From positions 682,001-746,000 of the forward strand of contig JAIUPT010000035.1 of NCBI GenBank assembly GCA_022315425.1: a DNA stretch of 64,000 bases, given 5' to 3'. Both the position numbers and the translations under genes were made by a program. The stretch is from Pseudevernia furfuracea (lineage: Eukaryota > Ascomycota > Lecanoromycetes > Lecanorales > Parmeliaceae). This document shows positions 36,421 through 48,724 of this stretch, piece after piece. The notes under the pieces are model-generated. The model was given only the letters and a program-made list of their open reading frames with translations. It made no database searches and had not been told where the DNA came from. Each line of letters begins with the position of its first letter. The stretch's first letter is position 1.

Positions 36421-36958
36421 GGCGGCCGGGGGTGGAAAAATTGAGAATGCAAGACTGGTCGGGGCAATTTTCGGCGTTCGAAGCCCGTAAGAGAGTAGTT
36501 GTAAGCTATGAAAGTGGCACCTTTGAAGCTCTAGTACAGTGGGCGAGACGTGTTCCGAGAAGGGTTCCTGGAGATGCCTGTAGGGCTGAAATTTTTTAGC
36601 GCGAAATGTTCGAGGGTTGGTTTTTGATTTTATATCGGCATCACTATGATTATCACTAGCATTGCAACGAGATAGGAAGCTAGCATGACCATGTCAGTTT
36701 TTTTTCTTTTTCTATCAATACCTAAGATGAGGCTTTTAGGTCACATGTTAGAGCATTGAACGCCGAGAATGATCGCAAGCAAGGTCCACCCCTCTCAGCA
36801 ATTGTAAACACAAGGTGCTCAGACCCGCTGAATCCAAGTGTTCTCGAGCTAAGAAGCTTAAAGGCCTATTCCAGGTTGGGAGTGTGGTCTGAGGAAGTGA
36901 GTCAAGCGCGAGGGTGGAAACTAGATCTAGCTCCTTGGCCTCTCTGTGAGCTCTTTCA
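36421..36958. other. Spacer between YIP1 and the Myb gene
   Basis: YIP1 promoter and Myb-gene 3' region. No feature seen beyond T-runs near 36700. Confidence 0.5.
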
Positions 36959-39191
36959 TCATTGCATTTCCTTGCTCCTCCAGTCCTCCAGAAACCAGAG
37001 GCTGTCACCATCGGAAATGACCTTCGTACTTTCATAACGTTCCTTGCACTCACCATCCTCGTGGCCAGGAGTACGACCGACGATGTATTCCCAAGTTCTG
37101 CTTTCCATGCCCAGAGATACAAGCAATAAGAGCTTCCTGATCTGACCATTTTTCCTTGGTCTCGGGATCTCTTCTAGCAATGACAGATTGCAAGCCTGGC
37201 CGATCCTGGTGTGCTGAACAATTAAGACTCGGTGAGAGGTCCTCGCCAACGGTGAAGTGTTCTGAGGCCTGCTGATTGCGGTGATCTGTCGAAGTGGCTT
37301 TGGATTTGGGATTTTTGTTAGCAGTAGCAGATGGTAAGTTCACGTGACCCGCCACGGTCATTTGGGATGTTTGCCTTGCTGCTGAAGCATTTTCATCAGG
37401 GTCGATGAATGAATCGTCATTGGTGCTTGACTTAGGATCCTCACACTCAACAATGGCAGAACGTGAGTTCGACTCGGCCTCTTTTGCCTCCTGGTCAAAC
37501 TGGCTTTCAGAAGAAAATTGGGCACTCTGACGATCCGATGGATCTTCTCTCTTGTGGGACTTAAGATCCTCAGAATCTGTGACCGCCTGTGGATACTGAT
37601 CCTTGATCTTGCGCCATCGTACTTTACACGCGCTATATTCTCTGCCCCGTATACGCCTACAGATGTATATCAAACTCTTGCCTTGAGCGCGTAAGCTGAT
37701 CAATTTTCCATCTTCCTCTTTGGACCAGGGGTTTTTCTTCTTCTTCTTATGTGGGATTTTGGCCATCACTGATACAACGGAAGATGTCTCTCGTTGACGG
37801 CGCCCTTTGGCTCGAGCCTCGACGGGCTGTAGAGACTCGGTCCTCATGTCATCCCAATGGACCTCGACTCCTCTCGCCGTTCTGCCAAGTACACGTTCTC
37901 CAATGAATTTCCAACTCTTGCCTTGGCTTCGTAAACGGAATAAGGTCTCATTTTCCTTCTTGGTCCATGGCTGATTCTTCCTTGACAGCGGAGGTTGAGC
38001 TCGCAAAATTGGAAAGCTTTGTGGTTGAGCGCGGGCTTTGATTAGGCGAGCCACGCTTTGAGGCAAGCTCTCATAGGTGGCCTCTTGATCGTCCTCTTCG
38101 TCAGACTCCTCGAACACGACTTTGAGTTTCTTTCTTGGATTTCTCTCTTTGGCGCTTGCTGGTTCGGAAGGTACTGTCTTCCGCTTTGCTATGATCGCCA
38201 CTTCGCTGGCTTCCTTTAACCACCCCCCCTGGCTTCCTCGAGCTCTAGCACTTGCTCTTCGAGGCGTGTCATACGAGAGTCGCGATCTTTGTGTAGCAGG
38301 ACTTGAAGCATCAGAGGCGGTCTCACTGTCATCTTCTTTGTTGTTCTCGACGTAACCTTCGTCACCGTCGGACCCTTCTGTGTCGGCAGGCCCCTCGAAG
38401 GATTCTTCATCTTCGTCTCCTTTGTGAAACGCAGAGATCGGAGCAAAAGCCTGGCCTTCAGAGAGCCCACCATCATCAGCATGCTCATCGCTTTCGACGG
38501 GCTGTGTTCGCTTGAGCTGTTCGGCAAGGCTGATGTACGGGTGTGCTCGCTGTGCTCTAGTTGTGGGTTCCGGTCCCCCTTTCTCTCTGCGTATCACAGG
38601 TTGGGCCTGTGTGCGTCTGCGATCTTCAAGAATGCCAGTGTAAAAGTCTGCTGGTTCTTCTCTTGTGATGGCTTCTGGTCTCGCTGTCGCTCTGCGTTTC
38701 ACAGGCTTTATGTCTTTTGACGTTACACCAAGATTGTCGTAAAGCTCTGCTGCATTTGCTCTTGTTATGACATGCGGGTTTCCTTTCTCTTTGCGAATCA
38801 TAGGCTGTGTGTCCTCGAGCTCTTCAGCATGGTTCGTTTGAGGGTGTGCTGGATAAGCTCCATTGGTGGTATCTAGTCTTCCTTTCTCTAGGCGTGCCGA
38901 AGGCACAATCAAACTCCAGAATGCGTCAGGTCTTTTAGATGCGCCGGACAGTGGCTTCTTTCTGCAAAGGTTCTGTTGTTGAGTATCCATATTTTCATGG
39001 GCGTCTCCTGTGACAAGTTCTAGGACGACGGGATGAATTCTCTGAAAGATATAAGGACAAGGGTTGCCTGCCTTATATCGTCGGGAACGTGTCGGAGCCG
39101 GCATCGCCACCGGCCAATCTCTTGCCGCCTGTGTCACCTTTGAGCCGAAAATTGTCAGGTGACTTGAAAAGGGACCCTGCATTATGGCCAA
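36959..39191 (-). CDS. Myb/SANT-repeat DNA-binding protein with frameshifted third repeat
   Basis: A long single frame (39191-37050, 713 residues; an internal ATG at 39107 is an alternative start) carries two Myb/SANT repeats. They lie at about residues 400-447 (WTKKENETLFRLRSQGKSW) and 485-530 (WSKEEDGKLISLRAQGKS). The rest is charged and disordered. A third repeat starts near residue 678 (KEKWSDQE) and then loses its consensus. The next frame carries the matching remainder (KLLLLVSLGMESRTWEYIVGRT) and ends at 36959. So the natural C-terminus is probably in the other frame, and a 1-nt insertion or 2-nt deletion near 37135 is likely. Such proteins bind DNA in the nucleus, but the target is unknown. 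Confidence 0.78.
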
Positions 39192-39809
39192 ATCTGAGGC
39201 GACAAATTCTTGATCCTAGAACGTCTTATATGCAATGATAAAGGGGTGTGTTGGCAAAAGGGCGAAGCAAGACAGAACGAGATAGGAAGCTGTATTCATC
39301 TCCTATTTGGTCGTGGTTGAAACACGCCTTCTCGCCGGTCGAGGTGGTTGCAGCCGAGAACCGTGAGATTTTTACGAGAAGCAACTTTGTAGACCAGATA
39401 TGGTGCGCAAAGGTCATTTATGCTCGTAGAATCTATGGTTCAGGGAAAGGGATTACATGAAGACCGAGTGGCAGTTGCATCACTCTTTATCCGGAAATAT
39501 CCTTGCTGCACGATTGTCCCTTGATCTCGGTGTCGAGCTTTGAGCTGGCAATTTTTTTTGGGTGATTTGGGTCGGGAACCTCCCCATGGCAAATGCCAAT
39601 TTAAAGTCCGAGGAGTGATCTGGAAGGACTGATGCCCAAAAAGGTTCAACGGCGATTAAGGGTATCAGCTTACCAAGCTCTGTAGGGAGATTATATCAAA
39701 GGTTCCATGCTGATTGATGGAAGCGTCAAGTAGTAAAGGTACGCGTATTATGTTACATCACACCATCAGTTCCGCGAGCCATGTGATTGATGACAACGGT
39801 CACAGCATC
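39192..39809. other. Intergenic spacer
   Basis: No supported gene or repeat. Confidence 0.45.
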
Positions 39810-40331
39810 TCAGATTCTCTCCGCACCTACATCCCCTAAACCTGCGGCTTCCAGAGGAAAAATTCCTACCTCCACCAACACAGCTGTGGCCATGCCCACA
39901 AGAATGCCACGAGAAATGCGAAGAGTACCGTTGCTCCCCCAGAGTATGGCAATGCTTCCACAGGCGAACATAGGGTTTTCTGCGAGCCAGTCGCGAGCGT
40001 CGAATGGTGGCTATTTGTCAGGATGCTTGAGGCTCGGTATAGTAGCTTCCAATTCGGCTAAGAGCTGCTTTGTCGCCATTTCGTTGAGCTCCACTGTTGA
40101 CATCGAGTCCGCTCGAGGCTTCATAGCGTCGATTGGAGTACTTTGTGCGTTGCTGGATGAAGTTCTGACGGTGCCTTCAACATCTTTGATAGACCTGGCG
40201 CGCATCGTTTGTTCATCCAAGGCGGCAGCCGTGCCAGCCACCGCAGAGGTATCGCCAGCGGCGGCTTTGACCGTATCTCTGATGATGTCTTTTTGGCCCC
40301 GCTTCTTTTTGGCTTTGCTTGAATTAGCCAT
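39810..40331 (-). CDS. Small uncharacterised protein, in-frame TAG in the middle
   Basis: The frame from 40331 encodes 106 residues (MANSSKAKKKRGQKD...) and stops at TAG (40011-40013). After it the same frame continues for 66 residues without another stop (PPFDARDWLAENPMFACGS...) to TGA at 39810. The extension has ordinary composition and contains a hydrophobic segment (GILVGMATAVLVEVGIF), so it is probably part of the protein. Either an intron removes the stop (a weak GTGGAG donor near 40099 with an AAATAG acceptor would keep frame), or readthrough occurs, or the gene is damaged. The N-terminal half is Lys- and Ala-rich and matches no family I recognise. Confidence 0.45.
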
Positions 40332-41214
40332 TGTGTAGGGTGTCAGACCAAGAATAGGGGGTAGTTCCAGAAAGTCTGCTAAAGGCAGATATAGAAAGTT
40401 GGAAGATGTTATGAAGGTGAAGAGATGTCATAACCGAGATCAACGAACAAAGCAGGCATTGTTCCGCTTGCGGCCACTCTTCGGAAAGCCATGAGGATTT
40501 TTTTCTTGTCATTGTAAAATATCGAGCTTAGACAAGTCTCTACCGGTCCCGAGACCTGGCTCGAGGAATGACTTCTGTTGCTGGATCTAAGCAGCATTCC
40601 AACCCACACTATCAAGCCCATTCTGTGGGTTCTCTTTATAGTCCCTCGTTGTCTATTATTCATTGCATCAATCTTCTGTGTTTGTCCGGAGTTGGACAGT
40701 TTTTAGTCCTGACTCGATATTCGATTGCGAAAGTTCAGTCCTCGTCATCATGGTCATGGTTACCAGTGCTAGGCCACCACGTACAACGTGACTACCTTTT
40801 TACTATGTACTGCAGAGGTGCAGCACAATGGACCAGTGTCTGCTCCGGACTTTTTAAGTACTTGACCTATACAATATACATACTGATTGTGAACATGCTT
40901 ACATGTAGACTTTAGTCATCTTCGTGATTGGCTAGTGCCTTATCAATCCAACATACGGATTGAGTTATCTTTTTTCGAGCGGGATACTCAAGTAGGAAAA
41001 GTTTCCGCCCAAATTTGAGCGGAATGTCGGACCTCCGATATTCCGTCGCCGAATTTGAGACGGGTGCCGAAAACTAATTCTCGAGGTTGTTGGCAGTTGC
41101 TGTCAGCTAAGTAGCAGCTCTTCCAGTCAGAATACTTATTATTAAAGGAAGGGAAGCATCCCTGAGACCAGATGGCGCTGATCTCCAATCCCAGTCTAGC
41201 CCCACACCTCCATC
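40332..41214. other. Intergenic spacer
   Basis: Divergent promoters. No gene or repeat recognised. Confidence 0.45.
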
Positions 41215-41655
41215 ATGACCGTCTCTCAGCGAAGAATAACAGCCGAGGCAGTAGTGGCAGCATTCAACAACATGGACGTCGATGGCATCATATCTCACCG
41301 CAGTCCAGATTGTCTCCGCAATTTCATACCAAAATCAATGGGCTTCCCACCGCAAGATAACGCGACATATGGAGACTCATTACACCAGTTGACGGGTGTC
41401 TTCCACAACTTTTCATGCACCATCATTGACCTACTCGAAGACAAACAGGCCAACCGCATCTGTTTATATCTGAGAGCCAGAGGTGACACCGTCGCTGGAG
41501 AGTATGTGAATGAATACATGTGGCTGCTCGATTTCGATGAGAGTGGGGAGAAGATCACTTGCTCCAAGGAATACTCGGATACTGCTTTGGCCCGAGATTT
41601 CTTCCCGAAGCTGGCCGCTGCCATGACTAAGCGGCGTGAGCAGTCGGCGACTTGA
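41215..41655 (+). CDS. SnoaL/NTF2-like small protein
   Basis: A single exon of 146 residues with no signal peptide. The layout RRITAEAVVAAFNNMDVDGI, then LHQLTGVFHNFSCTIIDLL, then VNEYMWLLDFDESGEKI, follows the NTF2-like/SnoaL fold. It pairs a helix with a conserved NNMD-like segment with a final sheet containing an acidic YMWLLDF strand. Family members include polyketide cyclases and stress-related proteins of unknown substrate. It is the second SnoaL-like gene in the window, but it is unlinked to the first and lacks secretion. The function is unknown. Confidence 0.7.
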   Translation: MTVSQRRITAEAVVAAFNNMDVDGIISHRSPDCLRNFIPKSMGFPPQDNATYGDSLHQLTGVFHNFSCTIIDLLEDKQANRICLYLRARGDTVAGEYVNEYMWLLDFDESGEKITCSKEYSDTALARDFFPKLAAAMTKRREQSAT

Positions 41656-44145
41656 GGTGGGATGGTGAGAATTTGGTGAACGTCTTACGTGAGTCTTCGG
41701 AATCCTTCCTTCGCGGACGATTCATTCATGACCTTTTCCCGCATCACACTTTCCTGACCGACGAACCAGGGTCGAATTGATGTTTGCTCAGTATGCGGCA
41801 AGTTTTTGGGGAGTTTGAGCCTGTGAGACGGTCGTCTTCACGCGCAGAGGGAATAGGGTTCAACAGACATTTTTGGGCATTCGCTGTGCCCTTATAATGA
41901 TGGGACCGGGTTTTAGCAGTAGCACTGGCCCATTCCCTGAATATATCGCTCTTCCATCATCGTTCTCAACCTTCATCCCAGTGTTTTCGTGCCACAACCC
42001 ATCCTGCATCCAAGAGTATCTAACCCTCCCACGCCCTCGCCAATTCCGTCCTTCCTTCCATCCTTCCTTCCTCGTCAACCCCAAACTCTACGCCAGGACC
42101 TTCTCTCCTTGCAGTGTCAATACCAAGCGAATTTTTTCAACCTCAAAGTCCTCCACATCCTCAACGTCAAGATATAGATCTGTTTGGCACCAGCATTTGG
42201 CCCTTCATTCCATTCCAACCTCTTTCAGAGTCACCACTTTTCTCTCGTCCCACCCACCCATTCACACCATACATGCATGTGTATAGCTTCCAATTTTTCA
42301 CTCCGGGTCTACGCTGTCCAAAGCACGGGGGTTTCCCTGGCGCCGGGGTACGAGAATCCGCCCGTTCAGGTCCCATTGTTTGGCTCCAAACCACTGGCAC
42401 CGGGAAGGGCCCCAAACCACGATTTACGTGTTTTGGGTACAGCTTCATCCACGTTGCCACATCGGTCCCCCGTTCGTGAAGGGTTGAGAACGCCCAAACG
42501 ACAGTTATTTTGTTTGGATCGCGGCAAAATCGGATGGAAGCCGTTTGGCTACCGTCGGGCGAAGAAGTGGTGGATTATGTTGCGAAGAGATTGTTGGGAG
42601 CGGTGTAAGGGCATTTGAGATGGCGGCAGCTGATCTCGCTTGTTTCTGGGCCTGGTGCTATGAATTTTTGAAAGGGTAGCATTGGGCTTGCTGGATTCTG
42701 GTGGTAGGTGGCCAGTCATTCGCACGGTATCATGCATGAGATGGCCTGGGGGGGGGAAGTTTCGCTGCGTAAGGTGTTGCAGAGCTCTCGGGCTGCTTTT
42801 CGTGGTCTCGATCCTGGCGTAATTTCATGGCTGTGTTAGGATCAATGTGGGCGGTTGAGAGAGGAACTGATACCGAGTGAGGGAGAGATTCAGAGGTATG
42901 GATGTAGCACAGTCTAGCTTATATAACAGATAGTGTTTGTAAGGTATCAATCATTGCAACTGGCAAGTACTCGTCGTTATGCTTGTTCCCCAGTTGAGAC
43001 AAATACCTCTCAATGCTATGTAACACAGGACTCGACCCGTCCAGCATCAGACAACTTCTTCGTTAAAGATACAGTCCTGAATCGGCCTCTAGCAGTACGC
43101 TGACACAGGCTACGACCATCGCCTAGATCGCCGCGAGCCACAGAGCTCTTCCATGCTGAAACTTCCAATACTCGGAGCCTGGACCTCCGATATGAGTCCA
43201 GGTTCCGCACTTCTGTTTCCTCGTTCGCATTTTTTATTGCCACACAGTTCAGGAATCACAGCGCGTTGCCGCCTCGTGAGCCTTTCAACTTACAGACTTT
43301 TTTTGACCCTTAATCGCCGAGCTACCGTATGTCGTAGACGCTTCACTGAAACTCCTCGGAGCAAGTACTCGTTCGTATAACAGCAGGACACTTCTGATTG
43401 CTAGGAGCACGGAATACGCTCCAAAAACCTCAAGAGTAGTGCCTACAAGTGACATTGTAGGGGTTGCTACTGGATCAGATTAATTGATATCGTGGCATAC
43501 TCTGGGTGTCTGCAGAATCCATGATGCCATCTATCCGAAACGTACGTCAATCAGGTTTTCATGCAGCGACTGTGCGTCATAAATAATCGCTTACACTTAG
43601 CCCGCCGGCGGCGAGATGTGCATCAAGTATGTTGTAAAAACATGTCGTGATCAGTGCCCTCTACTTGATCATTTTGACAAGACCTCTAGCTCCGAGCGGG
43701 AGCGCTTCCGGCTTGCCGCCAGGCGCTAGTGAGACTGGTGCAAAAAAAGTTTACGGAGTAAGATAGAGAGAGAGTATTTGAATTTGGAGGCAATTATGTC
43801 TAGTCTTCACGCCTCGCAAATATATGGTGCATATTCTGTCTCTAATTCCCACTTATGGACCTACCCTGATCTGAGCATACCATCTGATCTGTCTCGAGGT
43901 GCTTAAAGAAAGATATTTGGGGAAGATGATACGGGCTTTGGTACGTCGCTGGTCGTTTATCATCCTAGCTCAGCACACGTGTATTGATTTATCCATATTA
44001 GGTCATTCGCCCGCGCATCACGCCATCAGCTGCACACTCCCGCACCGCCCTCATCTTCCAACCATGGAGATCTCCCAAGCACAACCGCTACAGCTCTAGC
44101 GGACTAGAGCTAAAGTCTGTACAAAATTACGAGAGAACAGCAGCA
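41656..44145. other. 2.5 kb region without a supported gene
   Basis: A few frames of 100-145 codons near 41870-42620 overlap in different frames and show no family motif, so they are not called. The remainder is intergenic with G-runs near 42748, and the helicase promoter is at the right end. Confidence 0.45.
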
Positions 44146-47100
44146 ATGCTACACGGAAAGGAGAAAGATGGAGGGGAGAAGAAAGCCTCCAAGAGACCTC
44201 CGCCAGAACATGCAGCATCAAATCCTTCCTCTCAGCAATCGGCAACTCCTTCTCGTCACAACGCCCAAACCTCGACACAGTCTAAACAGCTGAGAGACCG
44301 AGCCCATAGCCAAGCCCAGCAGAGACAGCCTAGTTCTACGAGCAGGAAGAGGAAAGCCACAACCTCCCCCAGCCAACGACCAGCTACACGACAGCGCAAC
44401 GACTTCCCAAAGCTCAAAAATGAAGCCTACATCCGGAAAACCATGCGTATACCCACACCCGAAGAGTATCCGGATGCACCGAAAAACGTCTTCAAAACTC
44501 CCGGAGCTTCCATACGCAGTCTAGCTCATGATCATAAATTAGCAGAGTGCCGCTCAGAATTTACTGCCCTAGCCGGAAGTGCTCACCAGTGTACCGCCTA
44601 TTACAATTCTGCGATGCACAACCAAGTAGTTGTTGGAGAAGGTCGAACCAAAGCAAGTCACTCAACTTCATGCCGTAGGGTATACTAATTATTCACAGAA
44701 AGCCGCCGAAGACACCGCTTGGCTACACATGGTGGCAAAGTTTCACGAGCAAGGAATACTTGGGGAGATTTTGGACAAAAACTCTAGCACGAATCAGGTC
44801 AACAAACAGTCTATGAACAAAGTAAGGGTCGAAGAAAAGGCTGCTATGATGGACGTATACAACTACGCAGCTCGATTCGACACTGTCCCTCAAATCAGTA
44901 CTATTGTTGGTCATCGCATGGAACGCAGAGGACGGAAATCATACATCCAATTGACCGTGGAACTTCCTGAGCAAGACATTCGCGTCCAAACCAAAGGTAG
45001 AGAGACCGACGTTACTGAGACTCGAGCTGCGAACATGTTTAAGGAGGAAGCAGAGAAATATCAACAGAAACATGGCAGTGAAACTATCATTATAAAGGAC
45101 TCGGGTGCATTGACAACGGAGAACGCGTCGCAATTCATGGACTTTTATAGAATTATTCGACCTGGTCTAGATATACAGACCAAAGCCACAACTCCGTTAG
45201 AGAACCAGGGCTTCGGGAGGGTACCTACTCGCGTCCAGGTCATGATCAACGGCGAAGCAATCGGCGAGCCCGTGGAGATGACGTTGAAGAAGAAAGCTGA
45301 GGAAGCTGCTTTCCTCACCGCCGCTATCGCCTTGAAAAAGCGGGAGCCGGAACTATATCCCCGATTCCTTCGAGCTTTACAAAATGGCAATGGACAGATC
45401 TTGAGGCCTATCGCTCCTCTAGATATGGCAATCGATGAAGACTGTTCTCTTATCATGCGTGAAACACTTCTCGGAGCTCGGAGGGCAGGGTTACCAGACA
45501 CAGTTCAAGATGTCGGATCCGAAGTGGACTTTTCCGAAAGCCGGAAAAGCGGCTATCGACGTCCACTGGAAGCTTCCGAAGCTCAACAGCGAGAGAAGGA
45601 ATTGCTACGAAATATGAATGAATTCCTCCAAGATCCGAGGCTTACAGATCTCCGGAACAAGAAAGCCGAACTGCCAATGAATCAACATCGGGCTAAGGTC
45701 TTGGATCTAGTCAACAACAACGTCTACAGTATCATCGTCGGGGCTACAGGAAGCGGTAAAACTACCCAGGTGCCACAGATATTGTTGGAAGACGCCATTA
45801 GTAAGGGAAAAGGTGCTTCTTGCAACATCGTCTGTACTCAACCTCGCCGCATAGCAGCAATCTCTGTTTCTAAGCGAGTTGCAGTGGAGAGAGCAGAGAC
45901 ACTGCAGGACAGTGTTGGATATCACGTTCGCTTTGACGCAAAGCTACCCAAAATTGGAGGTAGCGTCACGTATTGCACGACTGGTATCTTGCAACAGCAG
46001 CTGCAGCGTTATCCTGATGAAGTGATGGACAATGTGTCGCATCTAGTCATTGATGAAGTGCATGAACGTGACATGCAGATAGACTTTCTTCTTATCACAG
46101 TGAGGAAGAACATCATGCGGCGACAAGCTCTTGGCCTGTCGAACCCGCAAGTTGTGCTTATGAGCGCTACCATGGACACTGAATTGTTCGCATCATACTT
46201 CAAGAGCAACATCGCCGGTAAGGGTACATTTGATTGTCCTTCTCTGAGCGTTCCCGGTCGGACATTTCCAGTCAAAGAGAGATATCTCGACGAGATACTG
46301 AAGGATATAAGCGTCGCAAATTCTCCAGCACAGTTGAAAGCAATGCACGCGGATCTCCACACTAAGGATTATCTCGATGCTGAAACTAGGTTCCGCAACG
46401 AGAATCCAACAACAGACAGTCAAGAGTCGGCAGATGGATCGAGGAAGGAGATATCTCTGATTGACTGGAAACGCGAGCGAAACTCCATCGCTAGCGAAGG
46501 GACTACAGACCCGGCAACTGAAAAAGAGAACGGCCTGATACCTTTCGGCCTTCTTGCATGTACCATTGCGCATATTGTGAAGACAAGCCAGGAAGGGGCC
46601 ATACTAGTATTCCTGCCCGGCTTAGCAGAGATTCTGAAAGTAGAAGAGATCCTGAAGCGCGAGAGTTTCGGCGTCGACTTCAACGATGAGTCGAAGTTTA
46701 AGCTCTGTTTACTACATTCTAGTCTACCAGCGAGTCAGAATACTGTCTTCGATCCGGTGCCAGAAGGTTGCAGAAAAATCATCCTTGGCACCAACATCGC
46801 TGAAACTTCGATTACCATTCCCGACGTACAGTATGTCGTTGACAGTGGTAAGCTAAGAGAAAAACAGTATGATCAAACTCGTCGCATCTCCCAGCTCCTT
46901 TGCACATGGATCAGTAAATCCAATTCAAAGCAACGTGCAGGCCGAGCTGGGCGAGTTCAGAATGGAAATTACTATGCCCTGTTCACCAAGGAACGCTACG
47001 AGAAACTGCGTGCTATCAGCTTGCCAGAGCTTCTCCGTGTCGACCTTCAAGAAATTTGTCTCAAAGTTAAGGCACAGGCTTTTCAGACCCCAATCCGTGA

Positions 47101-48427
47101 GTTTTTAGGCGAAGCGATAGAGCCGCCCGATCCAAAGGCCGTGGATTCATCCATCGTCAAGCTCGAAGCTCTAGATGCCCTTACCGACGATGGCGAGACC
47201 ATTACACCTCTTGGCCGTCTCCTATCTTCCCTCCCTGTCCACCCAAGCCTCGGAAAGATGATAGTCCTTGGTATAATCTTCCGCTGCCTCGATCCCATGC
47301 TCGTCCTCGGTGCCGCCTCAGCCGAACGCTCCCTCTTCCTTCAACCTCCAGATGCCCGCAGACAAGCTGCCGAATCCAAACTCTCTTTCGTCGAAGGTAG
47401 TGGCTCTGACCATATCGCCCTTCTAAACGCAGTCCGAGAACTCCGCCGAGTCCGCAACGAGAGGGGCGATTACTGGATGAAAGACTTTGCTCACCGTAAT
47501 TTCCTCCATGCTAACGCTTTTGGGACTATCGATGCTACAGCCCAGCAAATCGAAGACATACTCGTTGAAGCTCGCCTAATCCCCAGAACCTTGCGTTCGG
47601 GCCGCGTAAATTCTCAGTTCGGCGGCCCTTCCCTCAACGAAAACAGTCATAAAATTCCGCTCATCAAAGCCTTAGCTCTAGCTGGTTTCCAGCCCAACCT
47701 CGCTGTCAACAGCGGCGCTGTGACCTTGCGCACCGTTGGCGAAAAAACTTGCCTCGTGCATCCGTCCTCAGTCAATTCGGTCTTGACGAAGGCGAAGAAG
47801 GGCGATTTCAAAGTCCCAAAGAATACTTTGTTCACGTACAGTTCCATGATGCGCTCCAACGACGGCCAGTCGATCTTCCTCCGCGATACCACCGCAGCAA
47901 CACCTCTCATGGCTACCCTCTTCGGTGGCAAGTTGAAGCGAAACGAGGAGCGTGGCAATATCGTCGAGCTTGACCACTGGCTCCCCTTTTACGTCAGCTC
48001 GCCGGACCGGCGTTGCGCAAAGACCCTCCTTGAATTCCGAAAGGGTCTCGAAAGGCTCTTGGCCGTCACCTTCAAGGAACTAGGAAAGACGTCTTCGGCA
48101 CCGAGCAGGAAATTCGGCGAGGGGATTCTCGCGCCCAGAGAGCAAGAGACGTTTTTAGCCGATGAGAAAGTAAGGAAGCTGTTTGCGGATGGCTTGGTGG
48201 AGGTGCTGGATCGGGATGTCATGGTCAGTGAGGAGGTGGCGAAAAGGGGGTGGGGTGGAGAGAGAGTGACGACGACGACGATGGGGAGATGGCAGGGTCA
48301 GGGCCAAGGTCAAGGCCGGGGCTGGGGTCAAGGCGATAACGATAGAGCTCCGCAAGCACAGCACGAGAGGAGAGGGAGGTACAGTGACAGGATGCCGGTG
48401 TTCTATGAAGATTTGATGAGGATATAG
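44146..48427 (+). CDS. DEAH/RHA-family RNA helicase (DHX36/DHX57-like)
   Basis: Exon 1 (44146-44652) and exon 2 (44699-48427) encode 1411 residues. They are joined by a 46-nt intron with a GC-AG border (GCAAGT donor, CTAAT branch-like site). An N-terminal basic tail and dsRBD-like segments (FTALAGSAHQC...VVVGEG; KKKAEEAAFLTAAIAL) precede the helicase core. Core motifs are Walker A GATGSGKT (Gly517-Lys523), TQPRRIAAISV, DEVH (621-624, instead of the usual DEIH), MSATMD and QRAGRAGR. HA2 and OB-fold regions follow (TPLGRLLSSLPVHPSLG). The C-terminus has Gly-Gln repeats. The family unwinds structured RNA and acts in RNA decay or translation. Identification as a DHX36/57-type helicase is firm; the orthologue is inferred. 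Confidence 0.9.
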
Positions 48428-48724
48428 AATACGTCGAAAGCAAGTGCGAAGGGCCTGGGAAGAGAGCATTCCTGCGCTGAACCTGTATACCATGAATGTG
48501 GTTGGCTGTATATAGGATAGACGCGGATTCTGATCTTTTGTACCATAATCAATAGACGCCGCCGATAGCCGGCCTTCTCAGCTCTGGCCTGCTCCCTGAG
48601 TACCCCGTACATAGACAGCCCTTACCAAAAGACCACCCCAGCACTTTCGATCGCTCCGTCCCTGCTACAAACTTTCAACGCCAAGCGAAAAATGAGGAGA
48701 GGACGGCAAAGAACCCGACTTTTT
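48428..48724. other. Convergent 3' spacer between helicase and kinase genes
   Basis: About 300 bp, presumably both 3' UTRs. No further feature. Confidence 0.5.

Noticed and set aside
41873..42618. Plus-strand frames of 121-144 codons
   Set aside because: Three overlapping frames, none with a recognised motif or splice-consistent neighbours.
43010..43060. tRNA-like T-arm (GGGTCGAGTCC on the minus strand)
   Set aside because: The TTC of the T-loop is missing and no acceptor stem or anticodon arm could be folded.
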